Shown: positions 1 through 9,813, counted from the stretch's first letter. The stretch: 64,000 nucleotides of DNA from Bacteroidota bacterium (GCA_004295015.1 SHNE01000049.1:1-64000); one strand, 5' to 3'. Numbers and translations: made by a program. Notes: generated by a model from the letters alone, not told the origin.

Positions 1-1059
1 TTTCATCTTATCGCATAATTCATCTATGTCTTTTTGTTTTTGTAACTCTTCCAAATCGTATTTGATGTGGAGTGCTTTTGTTTTTAAATTGATCTCGTCT
101 GATGTTAGCTGCTTGTCCAGCTCATAATATTTTTTAAAATGATCGAGAGCACTTATTGGATCTCCGATTTTTTCATAGGCCACTGAGAGGAACTGATGGA
201 TTTTAATCAGTTGTGACTCCATAGGAGAAACTTCAGCTATTTTTAGAGCCTGATGAAGAACCTCTATCGCTTTATCATACTGCGTTAATTCAATATATAA
301 ATTACCAAGACTTTTTTTCAGTTGAGCGACAACGTTTGAATGTCCTCCCTCTTCAGCAATTTCAAGGGCTTTCTTAAAGTTAAGCAAGGATTTATCATAC
401 TCTTTAGTCTTCGTATAGAGGATTGCTAAAGATCCTAAGGTCTTTGCACTTGCTTCAGTTGACCCGAGCTGTTCAAGGGAGTTGACTGCACGTAAAAGAT
501 AGTAAAGTGCCTTGTCCTGATCGTCAAGCCAGTTATAAGCATTTCCCAATAGAGAATAGCTGTTAACCATCTCTTGCTTGTTCTTTAATCCTTCAAATAT
601 TTTTAATGATTTTTTAAAATAGTCAGCTGCATTTTCATATTCCTTTAAATAGATATACAGCTTCCCGATATCATTAAAATTTTGAGCAATTCCTTCTGAA
701 TCCCCGGCATCCGTATTGAGCTTTAATGCTTCGAGTGTATAGCGTAAGGCCGATGGTACATCACTAAGCTTCTTGTAAATATTGCTGATGTCCTGGATGC
801 AATTCAGCTGTCCACAGAGGTCTTGTTGATTTTTGTAAAACTGCAATGCTTCAGTATAACCGCTTAATGCCTGCTTGTAATTTTTATGAAGCAAATGACT
901 GTTGGCCTTTTCGCGAATAATGGAAGCCACTGTACTAGGCATTTCTTCCTTCGAAGCTAAAGACAATGCTTCATCGAGGAGTGCCAGGGCTTGAATGTGA
1001 TTACGTTGACGCAATATTTGCGCTCGTTGAATTAAATTATTTATTGTTGACTGCGACAT
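1..1059 (-). CDS. TPR-repeat protein, 3' end beyond the window
   Basis: An open frame runs leftward from ATG at 1059 to the window edge without a stop, giving 353 residues. The product has no signal peptide. It is a string of helical pairs of about 40 residues with tetratricopeptide spacing (patterns such as A-x-x-Y-x-x-A-L and Y-x-x-A-x-x-Y). The visible part ends in a charged, coiled-coil-like stretch rich in Lys, Glu and Gln. In Bacteroidota such TPR arrays plus a coiled coil often precede a signalling output domain (cyclase, GGDEF, histidine kinase or HTH), but that part is outside the window, so the function is unknown. It lies 112 bases downstream of the broken glycosyltransferase on the same strand and may belong to the same transcript. 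Confidence 0.8.
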   Translation of the reverse strand, partial: MSQSTINNLIQRAQILRQRNHIQALALLDEALSLASKEEMPSTVASIIREKANSHLLHKNYKQALSGYTEALQFYKNQQDLCGQLNCIQDISNIYKKLSDVPSALRYTLEALKLNTDAGDSEGIAQNFNDIGKLYIYLKEYENAADYFKKSLKIFEGLKNKQEMVNSYSLLGNAYNWLDDQDKALYYLLRAVNSLEQLGSTEASAKTLGSLAILYTKTKEYDKSLLNFKKALEIAEEGGHSNVVAQLKKSLGNLYIELTQYDKAIEVLHQALKIAEVSPMESQLIKIHQFLSVAYEKIGDPISALDHFKKYYELDKQLTSDEINLKTKALHIKYDLEELQKQKDIDELCDKMK

Positions 1060-1171
1060 TTGTAAATGAATCTTAAGCCCGTTCTGAAACAGGGTATATT
1101 ACCTGAATTATAGGCTTTCTTTGCTTAATAGTTGCCGCAATTATGCGACAAGCCTTACAAAATTGACAATC

Positions 1172-2218
1172 TTATTGTCCCCTCACTAAAGAACCTTTAA
1201 GTTCTGAAAATTTTTTACATCCTGCTAAATAATAACTAAAGACTATGGATTTATGATAAATGCCTTTAGTTTGCTGGAAATCAAGTCGTTTCTGCTGTAA
1301 TCTATGTTGATCATACATTTTTTTTCCCTTCTGAAAGTCGCGATGGGCTTGAAATACTGCAGAACTGTCCTTCCAACCATTAGAAAATAAAAACTTAATC
1401 GCTGCAATAGTATCAATGAGCATACGGAACAATAGCACCTTCCAAAATTTTTCAGGTGCCAAATTTTTATAAAGAAGGAAGAGATTATTACGGAAATTGT
1501 AGTAAGTCTTTTTGGGGTTATTTTTTGGAAGAGTTCCTCCGCCAACATGATATACCTGAGATTTGCCGCAATACCAAATTTCATAACCCGCATGTTATAA
1601 TCTCCAGCAAAGATCTATCTCTTCCATATGGGCAAAGAAGGCATTGTCAAAACCATTCAATTCATGAAAGCATGACGACCGGATAAACATGCAAGCGCCG
1701 GTGGCCCAGAAAATCCGGGAGTCATCGTCGTACTGGCCATTGTCTTTTTCGATTGATTGGAAAATTCTTCCCCTGCAAAAAGGGAACCCGAACTTGTCAA
1801 TAAATCCACCACCTGCACCGGCATACTCGAATTCGTCAGGGTGGGACTGAGATAAAATTTTAGGTTGACAGGCAGCAATTGCCGGATTAGAATCCATCAG
1901 ATTCAACACAGGACTAATCCAGTTATCCTTCACTTCAACATCAGAGTTCAATAATACATAGTATTCGTTACTTACTTTCTGTAAGGCTTCATTATAACCA
2001 CCTGTATAACCGTTATTTTTGGGAAGCTTTATAATTCGCACAGAAGGGTAGTGCCTTTCCAGAAAATCTATTGAATCGTCCGTCGAGGCATTGTCTGCTA
2101 CAACCAAATCAGCAATTCCTTTACAACTTTGATGAATGCCGGGCAGGAATTTTTCGAGGAAACTTTTCCCATTCCAGTTTAAAATTACTACCGCAACACG
2201 ATTTTCGGATTCTGTCAT
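1172..2218 (-). pseudogene. GT2 family glycosyltransferase interrupted by one in-frame TAA
   Basis: The N-terminal part has the GT2 (GT-A fold) signature: VVILNWNG at the start, ADNASTDDS, an NSDVEV DXD-type segment, ATGACMFIR, and the acceptor motif HMEEIDLCWR. Codon 208, right after DLCWRL, is TAA (complement of 1595-1597). The same frame then continues with HAGYEIWY, YHVGGGTL and NFRNNL, the usual C-terminal half of this family, and ends at 1172. There is no frameshift, so a single substitution (for example AAA or CAA to TAA) explains the break. The whole frame is 349 codons, normal for dTDP-rhamnosyl-type GT2 enzymes. The start at 2218 (MTESENRV) is preferred over the upstream ATG at 2245 because it lies just before the first beta strand. 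It could be a real nonsense mutation, a sequencing error or, less likely, readthrough. Confidence 0.85.
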
Positions 2219-2278
2219 AAAGGAAATTACCCTGCAAAGATGCAAGGTAATTTTAATTTAAAAAGCAGGCTTCAAATA

Positions 2279-3730
2279 TTATTTGGGATTTCGGAAGTTA
2301 TCCTTTGTTTTACTTCCATAACTATCAATAGAATTCTCCTGATCCATATCGGTTCCGAATTGCTGTGTCCGATCATGAAGCTTCAATTCCCAGGCTGCAT
2401 CTTGTAATTCCCCCAGCGCATCTGAGTGAATTAACTGATAATCATTGGCTGAATTACCCAGGCTGTAGAAAACGAATTTTCTGTTCGATTGATTTCCGAG
2501 TTGGTAATAGTGCCAAATTTCATAAGGTCTGGCATTTGGATTCATGTCTTCCGCCGTAATACTATTTGGTGGTCCATATTGTAGATAAACTCTTCCCCGG
2601 TCTGTCTCGTATCCGTTTTTGTTGTGCGAACGATAGACACTATTCACTTTATCGACCTCTGCTTTATATGCAATCCATGCTGCTTCCGGACCTTCCGGAT
2701 TTTTCTTCACCCAAAAGCTGTAAAAATACCTCTTCATTTGATCTAGGTTATTCAGGCTCAGAATATTTTCTGCATACTGGCCTTCGACCTGTGCAGAGAT
2801 CGGATACAGGTAGGAAATATAGTTTTTCAATACCGTTGCATCATTTATTTCGGCAACAAATGTGTTTTCAAGGCTTACTGTCTCAGGATCTTCAGCAGTT
2901 TGTTTATTGGCATTATTACTTCTTTGAAAAAAGGTTTGTTTAAAGGCAACAAGTTTGTTCTGTTGATTCAAAACTTCGATGGTGAGGTAGTAGTTTCCTG
3001 TATACAGATTTTCAATTGACATTTCGGCTAAGAGCACATTTACTTCTTCCGGTGATTGTTTTTTAATAGAGGCAAACTCGCTTAGCATTTTGCTGTTACT
3101 GCTATTTGTTATTGAATAGCGAATCAAGTAATCCTGGTTGAGAACAGATTTTGTCCTGTAAATTTCCGCATAGAATTTTATGGATTTTATATCTTCCGGA
3201 TAAAATGACGTCACCATCGGAACAAGATCGTAGCCACTCTTGGTAAATTTACCTGCTTTGTTGCTGGCAGAATAAGATTCAAGCATTTCTATGCCGGAAA
3301 TGGAGACTTTATCAGTCGGAAAATCAACCACAATTTTTTGAATGGCAGTAAAGGAAGGTTCGTTTGAGTTTTTATCCTGAATTTTTAACTCGATTTCATA
3401 CTCGCCTTGATCCAATGGAACTCTCTGTTGGTCAATAAAATCCTTACCGGTTGGATTGGAGTCTGTCTGTTCCGGTCCCAGTAAATTGTACTTATCAAAA
3501 TAGACAATCGAATCACCTTTCCTGTATATCCATTGAATCTCTATTTTCCCCTGATATAATCCATTGGAATTCCTGGCTAAGACGGCAGTTGGACCCGTAA
3601 CATTCAAATAAGTCTCCAAATACGGATTTCCTGATGGTTGGTCAAAAAGGGCATAGGAGAAATAAGCATTTAGTGCACCATAGCCGAATTGTGAGCACAG
3701 AACCAATACAAGGAAGAGTAATTTTTTCAT
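2279..3730 (-). CDS. GWxTD domain-containing secreted protein
   Basis: This 483-residue protein begins with a Sec signal peptide (MKKLLFLVLVLCSQFGYG). A beta-rich middle part follows, and the C-terminal third matches the GWxTD domain common in Bacteroidota and Acidobacteriota. Key segments are YFYSFWVKKNP, then NGYETDRGRVYLQYGPP (here G-Y-E-T-D), then PYEIWHYYQLGNQSNRKFVFYS. The domain's function is not established. The gene lies 60 bases upstream of the broken glycosyltransferase on the same strand, so the two may be co-transcribed. There is no T9SS sorting tail and no lipobox, so a periplasmic location is likely. Confidence 0.85.
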   Translation of the reverse strand: MKKLLFLVLVLCSQFGYGALNAYFSYALFDQPSGNPYLETYLNVTGPTAVLARNSNGLYQGKIEIQWIYRKGDSIVYFDKYNLLGPEQTDSNPTGKDFIDQQRVPLDQGEYEIELKIQDKNSNEPSFTAIQKIVVDFPTDKVSISGIEMLESYSASNKAGKFTKSGYDLVPMVTSFYPEDIKSIKFYAEIYRTKSVLNQDYLIRYSITNSSNSKMLSEFASIKKQSPEEVNVLLAEMSIENLYTGNYYLTIEVLNQQNKLVAFKQTFFQRSNNANKQTAEDPETVSLENTFVAEINDATVLKNYISYLYPISAQVEGQYAENILSLNNLDQMKRYFYSFWVKKNPEGPEAAWIAYKAEVDKVNSVYRSHNKNGYETDRGRVYLQYGPPNSITAEDMNPNARPYEIWHYYQLGNQSNRKFVFYSLGNSANDYQLIHSDALGELQDAAWELKLHDRTQQFGTDMDQENSIDSYGSKTKDNFRNPK

Positions 3731-3895
3731 GTCCTGCCGATTTTAAGTAAAAATACAAAAATCGCGTGGAGTATTAATCAAACGAGAGTCAAAATTTGAA
3801 TTTTAACATAGCTGTGACTAAGGCACATAGCTTTCCATCAATTTAAGGTCGGCAATGACTCATTTCGATTTCTTACTTTTAGCCGGTAATTGACT

Positions 3896-5071
3896 ATGTT
3901 TCTTTCAGCCCTCCTTTTATTTATCATCAGTGCATTTTTGGTGTTCTACACCTATGTTCTGTTTCCATGGCTGATTGAATTTATTTCGGGCAACTCAAAA
4001 ATGAATGATGACGTTTTTTTCGATCCTGCTTCTTGTCCTTCTGTTTCTATTTTGATCGCAGCCTTCAATGAAGAGAAAGTTATTGCCGGGAAATTAACCT
4101 CTATTCTTAATTCTGATTTTCCTCCGGATAAAATTGAGATCCTCATTGGTTCAGACGCATCAACAGATAAAACCTGTGACTTAACAAGGGAGATTCTGTC
4201 AGCAGATTCTAGAGTCAAGCTGCACGATTTTCCGGTTCGCAGAGGTAAGCCCTCTGTCATTAATGACCTTGTAAACGTATCAGGAAATGAATTTATTATT
4301 TTGACCGATGCAAATGTCCTCTTTGAGAAGGATGCCATTTTCAATTTACTCAGACACTTCAAGAATCCCGGGATTGGCTTGGTCGGTGCGAACATTGTAA
4401 ATGTAGGGCAAATGAGAGATGGAATAAGCCACCAGGAAACAACCTACATCGCACGCGAAAACCGAATTAAGTATTTTGAAGGTATCCGATGGGGTGTAAT
4501 GATGGGCCCGTTTGGCGGATGCTTCGCATTGCGAAAAACCTTATACAAACCTGTTCCTCTGAATTTCCTGGTCGATGATTTTTATATATGCATGAAAGTC
4601 CTTAAGCAAGGCTTTAAATGCATCAATGAATTGAAGGCAGTTTGCTATGAAGATGTTTCAAATGATATCAAGCAGGAATACAAACGCAAAGCAAGAATAA
4701 GTGCAGGAAATTTTCAGAACCTGAAGGAGTTTTCTTCTTACTTACTTAAGCCTTTTAGTCCTGCAGGCTTTTGTTTCATCAGTCATAAAGTGCTTCGATG
4801 GCTGACTCCATTTTTTCTGCTGAGCTCACTTTTATCCCTGGTGGTTCTTTCGTTCTTTAATGATCTATTCTTACTGCCTTTTCTGCTCGAACTTATTTTA
4901 TTGCTCACCCCAATCCTTGATGCATTTCTTCGAAAGATGGGAGTACATTGGAAACTACTCCGATTTGTTTCCTATTTCAGCTACATGAATCTTGCATTGC
5001 TTAAGGGCTTTTTCCGGTTTTTGAACGGAGTACACAGCAGCGTCTGGACTCCCACCGCGCGGAATAACTGA
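3896..5071 (+). CDS. Membrane glycosyltransferase, family 2
   Basis: This 391-residue enzyme has one N-terminal membrane helix (about residues 1-22), a GT2 catalytic domain and two or three C-terminal helices (about 300-360), like processive polysaccharide synthases. Visible motifs are SILIAAFNEEKVI, GSDASTDKT, the DAN motif (TDANVLF), VDDFYICMKVLKQGF and QEYKRKARISAGN, which occupies the place of the QxxRW acceptor motif. It probably transfers a sugar from a nucleotide sugar to a lipid-linked or growing glycan at the inner membrane; the sugar cannot be told. An upstream TTG at 3890 is possible, but ATG at 3896 gives the natural start. The gene converges on the next one with a gap of only 18 bases. 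Confidence 0.85.
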   Translation: MFLSALLLFIISAFLVFYTYVLFPWLIEFISGNSKMNDDVFFDPASCPSVSILIAAFNEEKVIAGKLTSILNSDFPPDKIEILIGSDASTDKTCDLTREILSADSRVKLHDFPVRRGKPSVINDLVNVSGNEFIILTDANVLFEKDAIFNLLRHFKNPGIGLVGANIVNVGQMRDGISHQETTYIARENRIKYFEGIRWGVMMGPFGGCFALRKTLYKPVPLNFLVDDFYICMKVLKQGFKCINELKAVCYEDVSNDIKQEYKRKARISAGNFQNLKEFSSYLLKPFSPAGFCFISHKVLRWLTPFFLLSSLLSLVVLSFFNDLFLLPFLLELILLLTPILDAFLRKMGVHWKLLRFVSYFSYMNLALLKGFFRFLNGVHSSVWTPTARNN

Positions 5072-5089
5072 TATGTGATCGAAGCCTGT

Positions 5090-5740
5090 TTACTTTTGAA
5101 CGCTAAGTTTTCCGGTGGATAGGGATCCGCTTTTCATTAGTAACCTGAACATGTAAACTCCATTAGCCAGCTCCGGAATGTTTATTTTCCCTCTTGAGTT
5201 GATTTCTTGCGCTAAGACCTGCTTGCCCTGTGCGTCAAATATTTCTATCGACTTCATGGTTTCGGTATTCCCTCTTAAAACCAGAGATTGCGAATCACGA
5301 CTATAGAATACCAAATTTGATGGATTCGAATATTCAGACACATCACTGATCGGATAAACGACAAGTTGATATTCGCCGGAGTCTGACACATGCCCGCCTG
5401 CACATGGATCGGGTGAGAAATAGTTATTCTCATGTACCCGAATCGTGGTAGAATAGCTTCCTTGGGCAAATACCCCTAAATCAATAGTATCAGTAACTGT
5501 ACAGATGTACGCAAGAGGACCCGGACAATGGTAAACATCAATTTGAATTGAGTCATTTGTTATGCTGTGTGTTTCCAGAAATAACTCGCAATTACCTGAA
5601 TTAAATGAAAGGTCAATTAACAACTTTACATGATCCTGAGGACCGGGGTATAGTGGTAAGGTAGATACATTCACAATATTTTGTCCCTGCACCTGAGAAT
5701 GAAAAAATAATATTGCGAGAATGAGTATGGTTCTTAACAT
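5090..5740 (-). CDS. Secreted T9SS cargo protein, tandem paralogue A
   Basis: This 216-residue protein has a signal peptide (cleavage near QVQGQ). Its beta-rich domain contains paired cysteines (GNCELF, YHCPGPLAYIC, PDPCAGG), and it ends in a type A T9SS sorting domain (IEIFDAQGKQV, then ANGVYMFRL and a basic end). The next gene (6062-6712) has the same length and the same order of motifs: FPGP/YPGP, SGxCEL, NDSI, V[YF]HCPG, GxYST and PDPC, with clearly related sequence throughout. The pair is therefore a tandem duplication that has diverged. The globular domain matches no family I can name. The product is expected at the cell surface or outside the cell. Confidence 0.75.
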   Translation of the reverse strand: MLRTILILAILFFHSQVQGQNIVNVSTLPLYPGPQDHVKLLIDLSFNSGNCELFLETHSITNDSIQIDVYHCPGPLAYICTVTDTIDLGVFAQGSYSTTIRVHENNYFSPDPCAGGHVSDSGEYQLVVYPISDVSEYSNPSNLVFYSRDSQSLVLRGNTETMKSIEIFDAQGKQVLAQEINSRGKINIPELANGVYMFRLLMKSGSLSTGKLSVQK

Positions 5741-6061
5741 GGCTGTAGATTTTTAGGTTAGAAATAATTTGGATCTTGAAATTTTAATGGATGATTTCAA
5801 GTATAAAATTATATCAATAAAAATCCGAACCGCCTATTCGCCTAGTTAAAGTTATTTTAAATGTTTTGGAAAAAAATTTTAACATTTCTGTTAAACGCCC
5901 TATCAAATTTGACTTCTTGTTAAGGTCGTGCATGATCCTCTTGGTTCCGGATTGAAGAGAGGATCCATTTTTAAAATAGCACCTAAAGGTTTTATTCAAT
6001 CTTATTGCTCCGACAGCATGGCGCAAAGAATGATATCAGGAAAAATTATAAAATGAATGTA
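5741..6061. other. Intergenic region between the tandem paralogues
   Basis: These 321 bases hold no convincing gene; the short frames here look random. Two small inverted repeats are visible. CTTGAAAT (5775-5782) pairs with ATTTCAAG (5794-5801), 35 bases upstream of paralogue A, and could be an operator. GATCCTCT (5934-5941) pairs with AGAGGATC (5958-5965) but has no following T-run, so it is a poor terminator. No TAnnTTTG promoter element was found. Confidence 0.5.
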
Positions 6062-6712
6062 TCAATAACTAAGCACAAGCTTGCCGGTGATTACTTTTTC
6101 AGACTTTGATTTTAGCTGATACAAATAAACTCCTTCACTTAAATCAGAAATAGAAATTCTTGTTGAAGCCTCAATTTCTTTCTTTAGGCATATTTGTCCT
6201 AATGAATTGACAAGAAGAAGTTGGCCATCTGCCATTTGCTTTCCGCTTAAAACAATTTCTTTCGTTCCCGCATCGAAATAGATAAATGATTCAAGACGGG
6301 AGTTTTCGTTGATCCCACTGCCCGGAAGAACTGTAATTTGAATATCTCCTGAATCCGTTGGATTGACATCACTGCACGGATCCGGGGCTGACCAGGAGCT
6401 GGTATGAACTATCACCTCAGTTGAATAAGTACCCGGGGCTAATAAGCCCAGATTTATAGTGTCGGAGGTATTGCATATAACAGTCAATGCACCCGGACAA
6501 TGAAATACATTGATGCGAATGGAATCGTTGCTTAGGCTGTGGTTTTCAAATTGAAGTTCACATGATCCGGATGTAAAAACCAGATCGACTATAACTTTAA
6601 CCGAGTCCAATGGACCTGGAAATGCAGGCATGAAACTAATGTTCTGAATATTTTGTGCAGGTGATGAAAATGACCAAAGCAACATCATGCAGCTGAGTAG
6701 TTTTTTTGTCAT
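6062..6712 (-). CDS. Secreted T9SS cargo protein, tandem paralogue B
   Basis: This 216-residue protein is the paralogue of the preceding entry. It has a signal peptide (MTKKLLSCMMLLWSFSSPAQ), then the same Cys-containing domain: FPGPLDSVKV, SGSCEL, NDSIRINVFHCPG, GTYST and PDPCSD. The C-terminal T9SS sorting domain reads LLLVNSLGQ, then SEGVYLYQL, and ends in GKLVLSY. The spacing between conserved cysteines matches paralogue A, which suggests the same disulfide pattern. Each copy has its own upstream region. Function unknown; surface or extracellular location inferred from the sorting signals. Confidence 0.75.
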   Translation of the reverse strand: MTKKLLSCMMLLWSFSSPAQNIQNISFMPAFPGPLDSVKVIVDLVFTSGSCELQFENHSLSNDSIRINVFHCPGALTVICNTSDTINLGLLAPGTYSTEVIVHTSSWSAPDPCSDVNPTDSGDIQITVLPGSGINENSRLESFIYFDAGTKEIVLSGKQMADGQLLLVNSLGQICLKKEIEASTRISISDLSEGVYLYQLKSKSEKVITGKLVLSY

Positions 6713-6826
6713 GGCTTGAAAATTGAATAGGCTTAGTTCAGAGTTTTGTCTTGCCCTTAAAATTAATAAAAAATATATTTAGATTAAACTTTTCGGTAGG
6801 CCAACTATTTTGTTTTGCTAAATCAA

Positions 6827-7384
6827 TCAGGATTTCATTTTATTTCCTGCATTAACACACCAAATCAATTCCTCCAGGAAAATTTTAGCTCTTTTATCAG
6901 TTCCTTCTTTGTCGATGGCTTCTCCCTTTTCATTGAAGTTGTCGTTCACTTTGGGAACCGGAAAGCTCGCAGGAATAACCCAGGCTCCGATTTTCCATAA
7001 CGTAAACAGGAGGGAAGTGGTCACTTGTGCGCCACCAAACAAGCCTGAGGAGACGGTGACCATGGCAATGGGCTTTCTCTTCCATTCTGCATGAAGTAAA
7101 TCGATCACATTTTTAAGGCTTGCCGGATAGCCTCCATTATATTCAGGGGTGACAATGATGACAGCGTCCGACTGCACTATTTCTGAAGTAAACTCCTGCA
7201 CTTTCTGATCAGGCTTGTCTAGAAATTTTAACCTCTCTTCAAAGAGGGGGAATTTGTATTCATTTAAATCAAGGATTTTTGTTTCTGCAAGTTTGTTTTC
7301 CTCGATATAGTTTTTAAAGTACAAAGCCAGATAATGACTTTTTCTTCCGCTTCGAATGCTGGAAGACAGGATAGCGATGTTCAT
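6827..7384 (-). CDS. NADPH-dependent FMN reductase family protein
   Basis: This 185-residue protein has a flavodoxin-like fold. The N-terminal strand and FMN-phosphate loop are MNIAILSSSIRSGRKS, followed by VIIVTPEYNGGYPASLKNVIDLL, the family signature that binds the isoalloxazine ring, and TVSSGLFGGAQ. The length fits the SsuE/ArsH/azoreductase-like family of cytosolic NAD(P)H:FMN or quinone reductases. The physiological acceptor cannot be deduced. It stands alone, with the T9SS paralogue downstream and the CotH gene divergent. Confidence 0.85.
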   Translation of the reverse strand: MNIAILSSSIRSGRKSHYLALYFKNYIEENKLAETKILDLNEYKFPLFEERLKFLDKPDQKVQEFTSEIVQSDAVIIVTPEYNGGYPASLKNVIDLLHAEWKRKPIAMVTVSSGLFGGAQVTTSLLFTLWKIGAWVIPASFPVPKVNDNFNEKGEAIDKEGTDKRAKIFLEELIWCVNAGNKMKS

Positions 7385-7548
7385 GTCTTTTTAATTTTCT
7401 CTAAGATAATTGAATTTGTTAGAGAGAAAGCTTCAAATGCACAGTTTCTTCCGTTTTTCTTGATTGTATTTGTAGATGCTGACCGAAGGATTGCACTCGT
7501 CTTATCGTCTAATCCATAAACCACAACATAAAATTGGACAACAAGACT

Positions 7549-9813
7549 ATGAGAAAGATTATTCCCTTGATTTATTGCCTCATTTTAAGCTCAAATTTAC
7601 AAGCTCAAAGTTTTTATGAGGAAGGACTTATTCAAACCATTGATATTACCTTCTCTCAAAGTAATTGGGACCAGCTCCTGGATGCAGAGAAGGCAGGGGC
7701 CGGAAATTATATCATGGCCCAAAAGGTGTCAATCAATGGAACTGATTTTGACAGCGTTGGCGTCAAGTATAAAGGTAACAGTACCTACAATGCCAATCAG
7801 GTAAAAAACCCCTTTCACATTGAACTGAATACTTATAAGGATCAAAGTTATCAGGGTTATAATGACATAAAACTGAGTAATGTTGCCAATGATCCATCCT
7901 TTGTCAGAGAAGTTTTGTCCTACAAAATTTTGAGGCAGTACATGGATGCACCGCTCTCAAATTATGCCAATGTTTATGTAAATGGCGTCCTCATTGGTTT
8001 GTACAGTAACACTGAAGCAATCTCGAAAAAGTTTGTTGACAGCCGGTTTAATTCGAAGAACAATACTTTTATAAAGTGTAATCCTCCCGCCGGCGCCGGA
8101 CCCGGTTCTTCGGATTATCCAAACCTTGTATACCTTGGTCAGGACAGTCTCGACTACTACGCATCCTACGAGTTAGAATCTGATTTTGGCTGGCAGGAAT
8201 TAATTGATTTGTGTGATACCTTAAGTAACAATATTAACGAGATAGAAGCTATACTGGATGTTGACAGAGCTCTTTGGATGCTTGCTTATGATAATGTCCT
8301 GGTAAATTTGGATAGTTATATCGGAGCTTTCGCACAGAATTATTATCTGTACCGCGATGACAATAAGCGCTTCTTGCCGGTAGTTTGGGACTTGAACGAG
8401 TCCTTTGCTCGTTTTTCTATGACAGGAACGGTTTCATTAAACTCTACAACAGCTAAACAACAAATGAGTCATTTACTCCACTTAAATGATGCCGGATTTC
8501 CCTTGGTTCAAAAATTATTAAACGTACCACAATACAAGCGTATGTATTTGGCACATTATAAAACAATACTATTAGAAAGTTTTAGCAGCAATGCGTATTA
8601 CGTCTGGGGCCAGTCACTCCAGAGTACCATTGATGCAGCTGTTCAGGCTGATCCGAATAAGTTTTTCAGTTATGCGAATTTTATTTCGAATCTCAGCAAC
8701 GATATCACCGGTGGTGGTGGTCCCGGAGGAGGAACAACACCCGGCATTGCGAATTTAATGAATGGTCGTTCAAGCTATTTATTGGGTCTGACAGATTTTA
8801 CCCAGGTACAACCTGATATAACAAATATTCAGGTGTCAGATTCAACGCCGAATCTGAATGATCAGATCACAATTTCTTCGGAAATAATAAATGCGAACAC
8901 GGTTTATCTCGGCTACCGATATGATTTGTATGCACCCTTTCAGAAAATACATATGTATGATGATGGAGCGCATAACGATGGTGCAGCCAATGACGGCGTG
9001 TATGCAGCAGATGTTATTATTTCCAATACTTTTTTGCAATATTATATCTATGCTGAGAATGGTGGTATAGGTAAATTTTCTCCTGAGAGAGCAGAGCATG
9101 AATTTTATAGCCTTTCAATTGTGGCTCCCCCTGTAGGAAATCTCGTGATCAATGAAGTGATGGCATCAAACGTCAGTATCGTTTCTGATCAGGATGGTGA
9201 GTATGATGATTGGATTGAGATTTATAATAATAGTTCAGTAGCAATAGATCTTTCAACTTATTACTTATCGGACGATGCCGGAGATTTGGGGAAATGGAGA
9301 TTTCCTTCCGGAGCTATCATTAACGCTCATGATTACTTTGTTGTATGGGCAGATAATGATATTAACCAGGCAGGTTATCATACCAACTTTAAATTATCTG
9401 CTTCGGGAGAATCACTCTTTTTACTTGATACCAGTGGAGTGTTTGCTGATCAAGTTACATTTATCAATCAAACAAGCGACATCTCCTATGGCAGGTATCC
9501 AAACGTTACCGGAAATTTTCATGCGATGACTCCTACTCACAACGCTGAAAACATGCTCAATACCGGAATCTCGTATGCCGGCAGCACAGATCCGGGGCTG
9601 CTTCTGTTCCCTAATCCTGCTTCGGATCATTTTACCCTAAAGTTTAATCATTCAAATGCGAATGAAATGCAGGTAAATATTTATGACCTTTTTGGAAAAA
9701 TGATTTATACAAACCGGATGAATGATGTTTTAACAGTCAATACCTCCGGATGGGCATCCGGAATTTATTTCGTGAAAGTTGGAGTGAGTACAGTGAGGAT
9801 GATGGTCAGGTAG
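7549..9813 (+). CDS. CotH-kinase / lamin-tail surface protein with T9SS sorting domain
   Basis: This 754-residue protein starts with a signal peptide (cleavage after NLQAQ). Residues about 25-400 are a CotH kinase domain: VGVKYKGNST, LSYKILRQYMDAP, YVNGVLIGLY, the ALWMLAYDNVLVNLDSY block, and VVWDLNESF, whose Asp (about residue 281) is a likely catalytic or metal-binding residue. A glycine-rich linker follows. A lamin-tail domain begins at about residue 530 (LVINEVMASN, DDWIEIYNNSS, ADNDIN). The end is a type A T9SS sorting domain (LLLFPNPASDHFTL ... GIYFVKV). CotH of Bacillus phosphorylates spore-coat proteins; the substrate here is unknown. An upstream TTG at 7534 exists, but ATG at 7549 gives the clean signal peptide. 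Confidence 0.88.
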   Translation: MRKIIPLIYCLILSSNLQAQSFYEEGLIQTIDITFSQSNWDQLLDAEKAGAGNYIMAQKVSINGTDFDSVGVKYKGNSTYNANQVKNPFHIELNTYKDQSYQGYNDIKLSNVANDPSFVREVLSYKILRQYMDAPLSNYANVYVNGVLIGLYSNTEAISKKFVDSRFNSKNNTFIKCNPPAGAGPGSSDYPNLVYLGQDSLDYYASYELESDFGWQELIDLCDTLSNNINEIEAILDVDRALWMLAYDNVLVNLDSYIGAFAQNYYLYRDDNKRFLPVVWDLNESFARFSMTGTVSLNSTTAKQQMSHLLHLNDAGFPLVQKLLNVPQYKRMYLAHYKTILLESFSSNAYYVWGQSLQSTIDAAVQADPNKFFSYANFISNLSNDITGGGGPGGGTTPGIANLMNGRSSYLLGLTDFTQVQPDITNIQVSDSTPNLNDQITISSEIINANTVYLGYRYDLYAPFQKIHMYDDGAHNDGAANDGVYAADVIISNTFLQYYIYAENGGIGKFSPERAEHEFYSLSIVAPPVGNLVINEVMASNVSIVSDQDGEYDDWIEIYNNSSVAIDLSTYYLSDDAGDLGKWRFPSGAIINAHDYFVVWADNDINQAGYHTNFKLSASGESLFLLDTSGVFADQVTFINQTSDISYGRYPNVTGNFHAMTPTHNAENMLNTGISYAGSTDPGLLLFPNPASDHFTLKFNHSNANEMQVNIYDLFGKMIYTNRMNDVLTVNTSGWASGIYFVKVGVSTVRMMVR

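Noticed and set aside
1595-1597. Reassignment of TAA to a sense codon in this organism
   Set aside because: Many intact housekeeping genes in the window end in TAA at the family's normal length (for example rplS, rpsO, pnp), so the standard stop meaning holds.
5814-6026. 70-codon minus-strand frame between the tandem paralogues
   Set aside because: Composition looks random, and no start signal or similarity to the neighbouring domain is visible.
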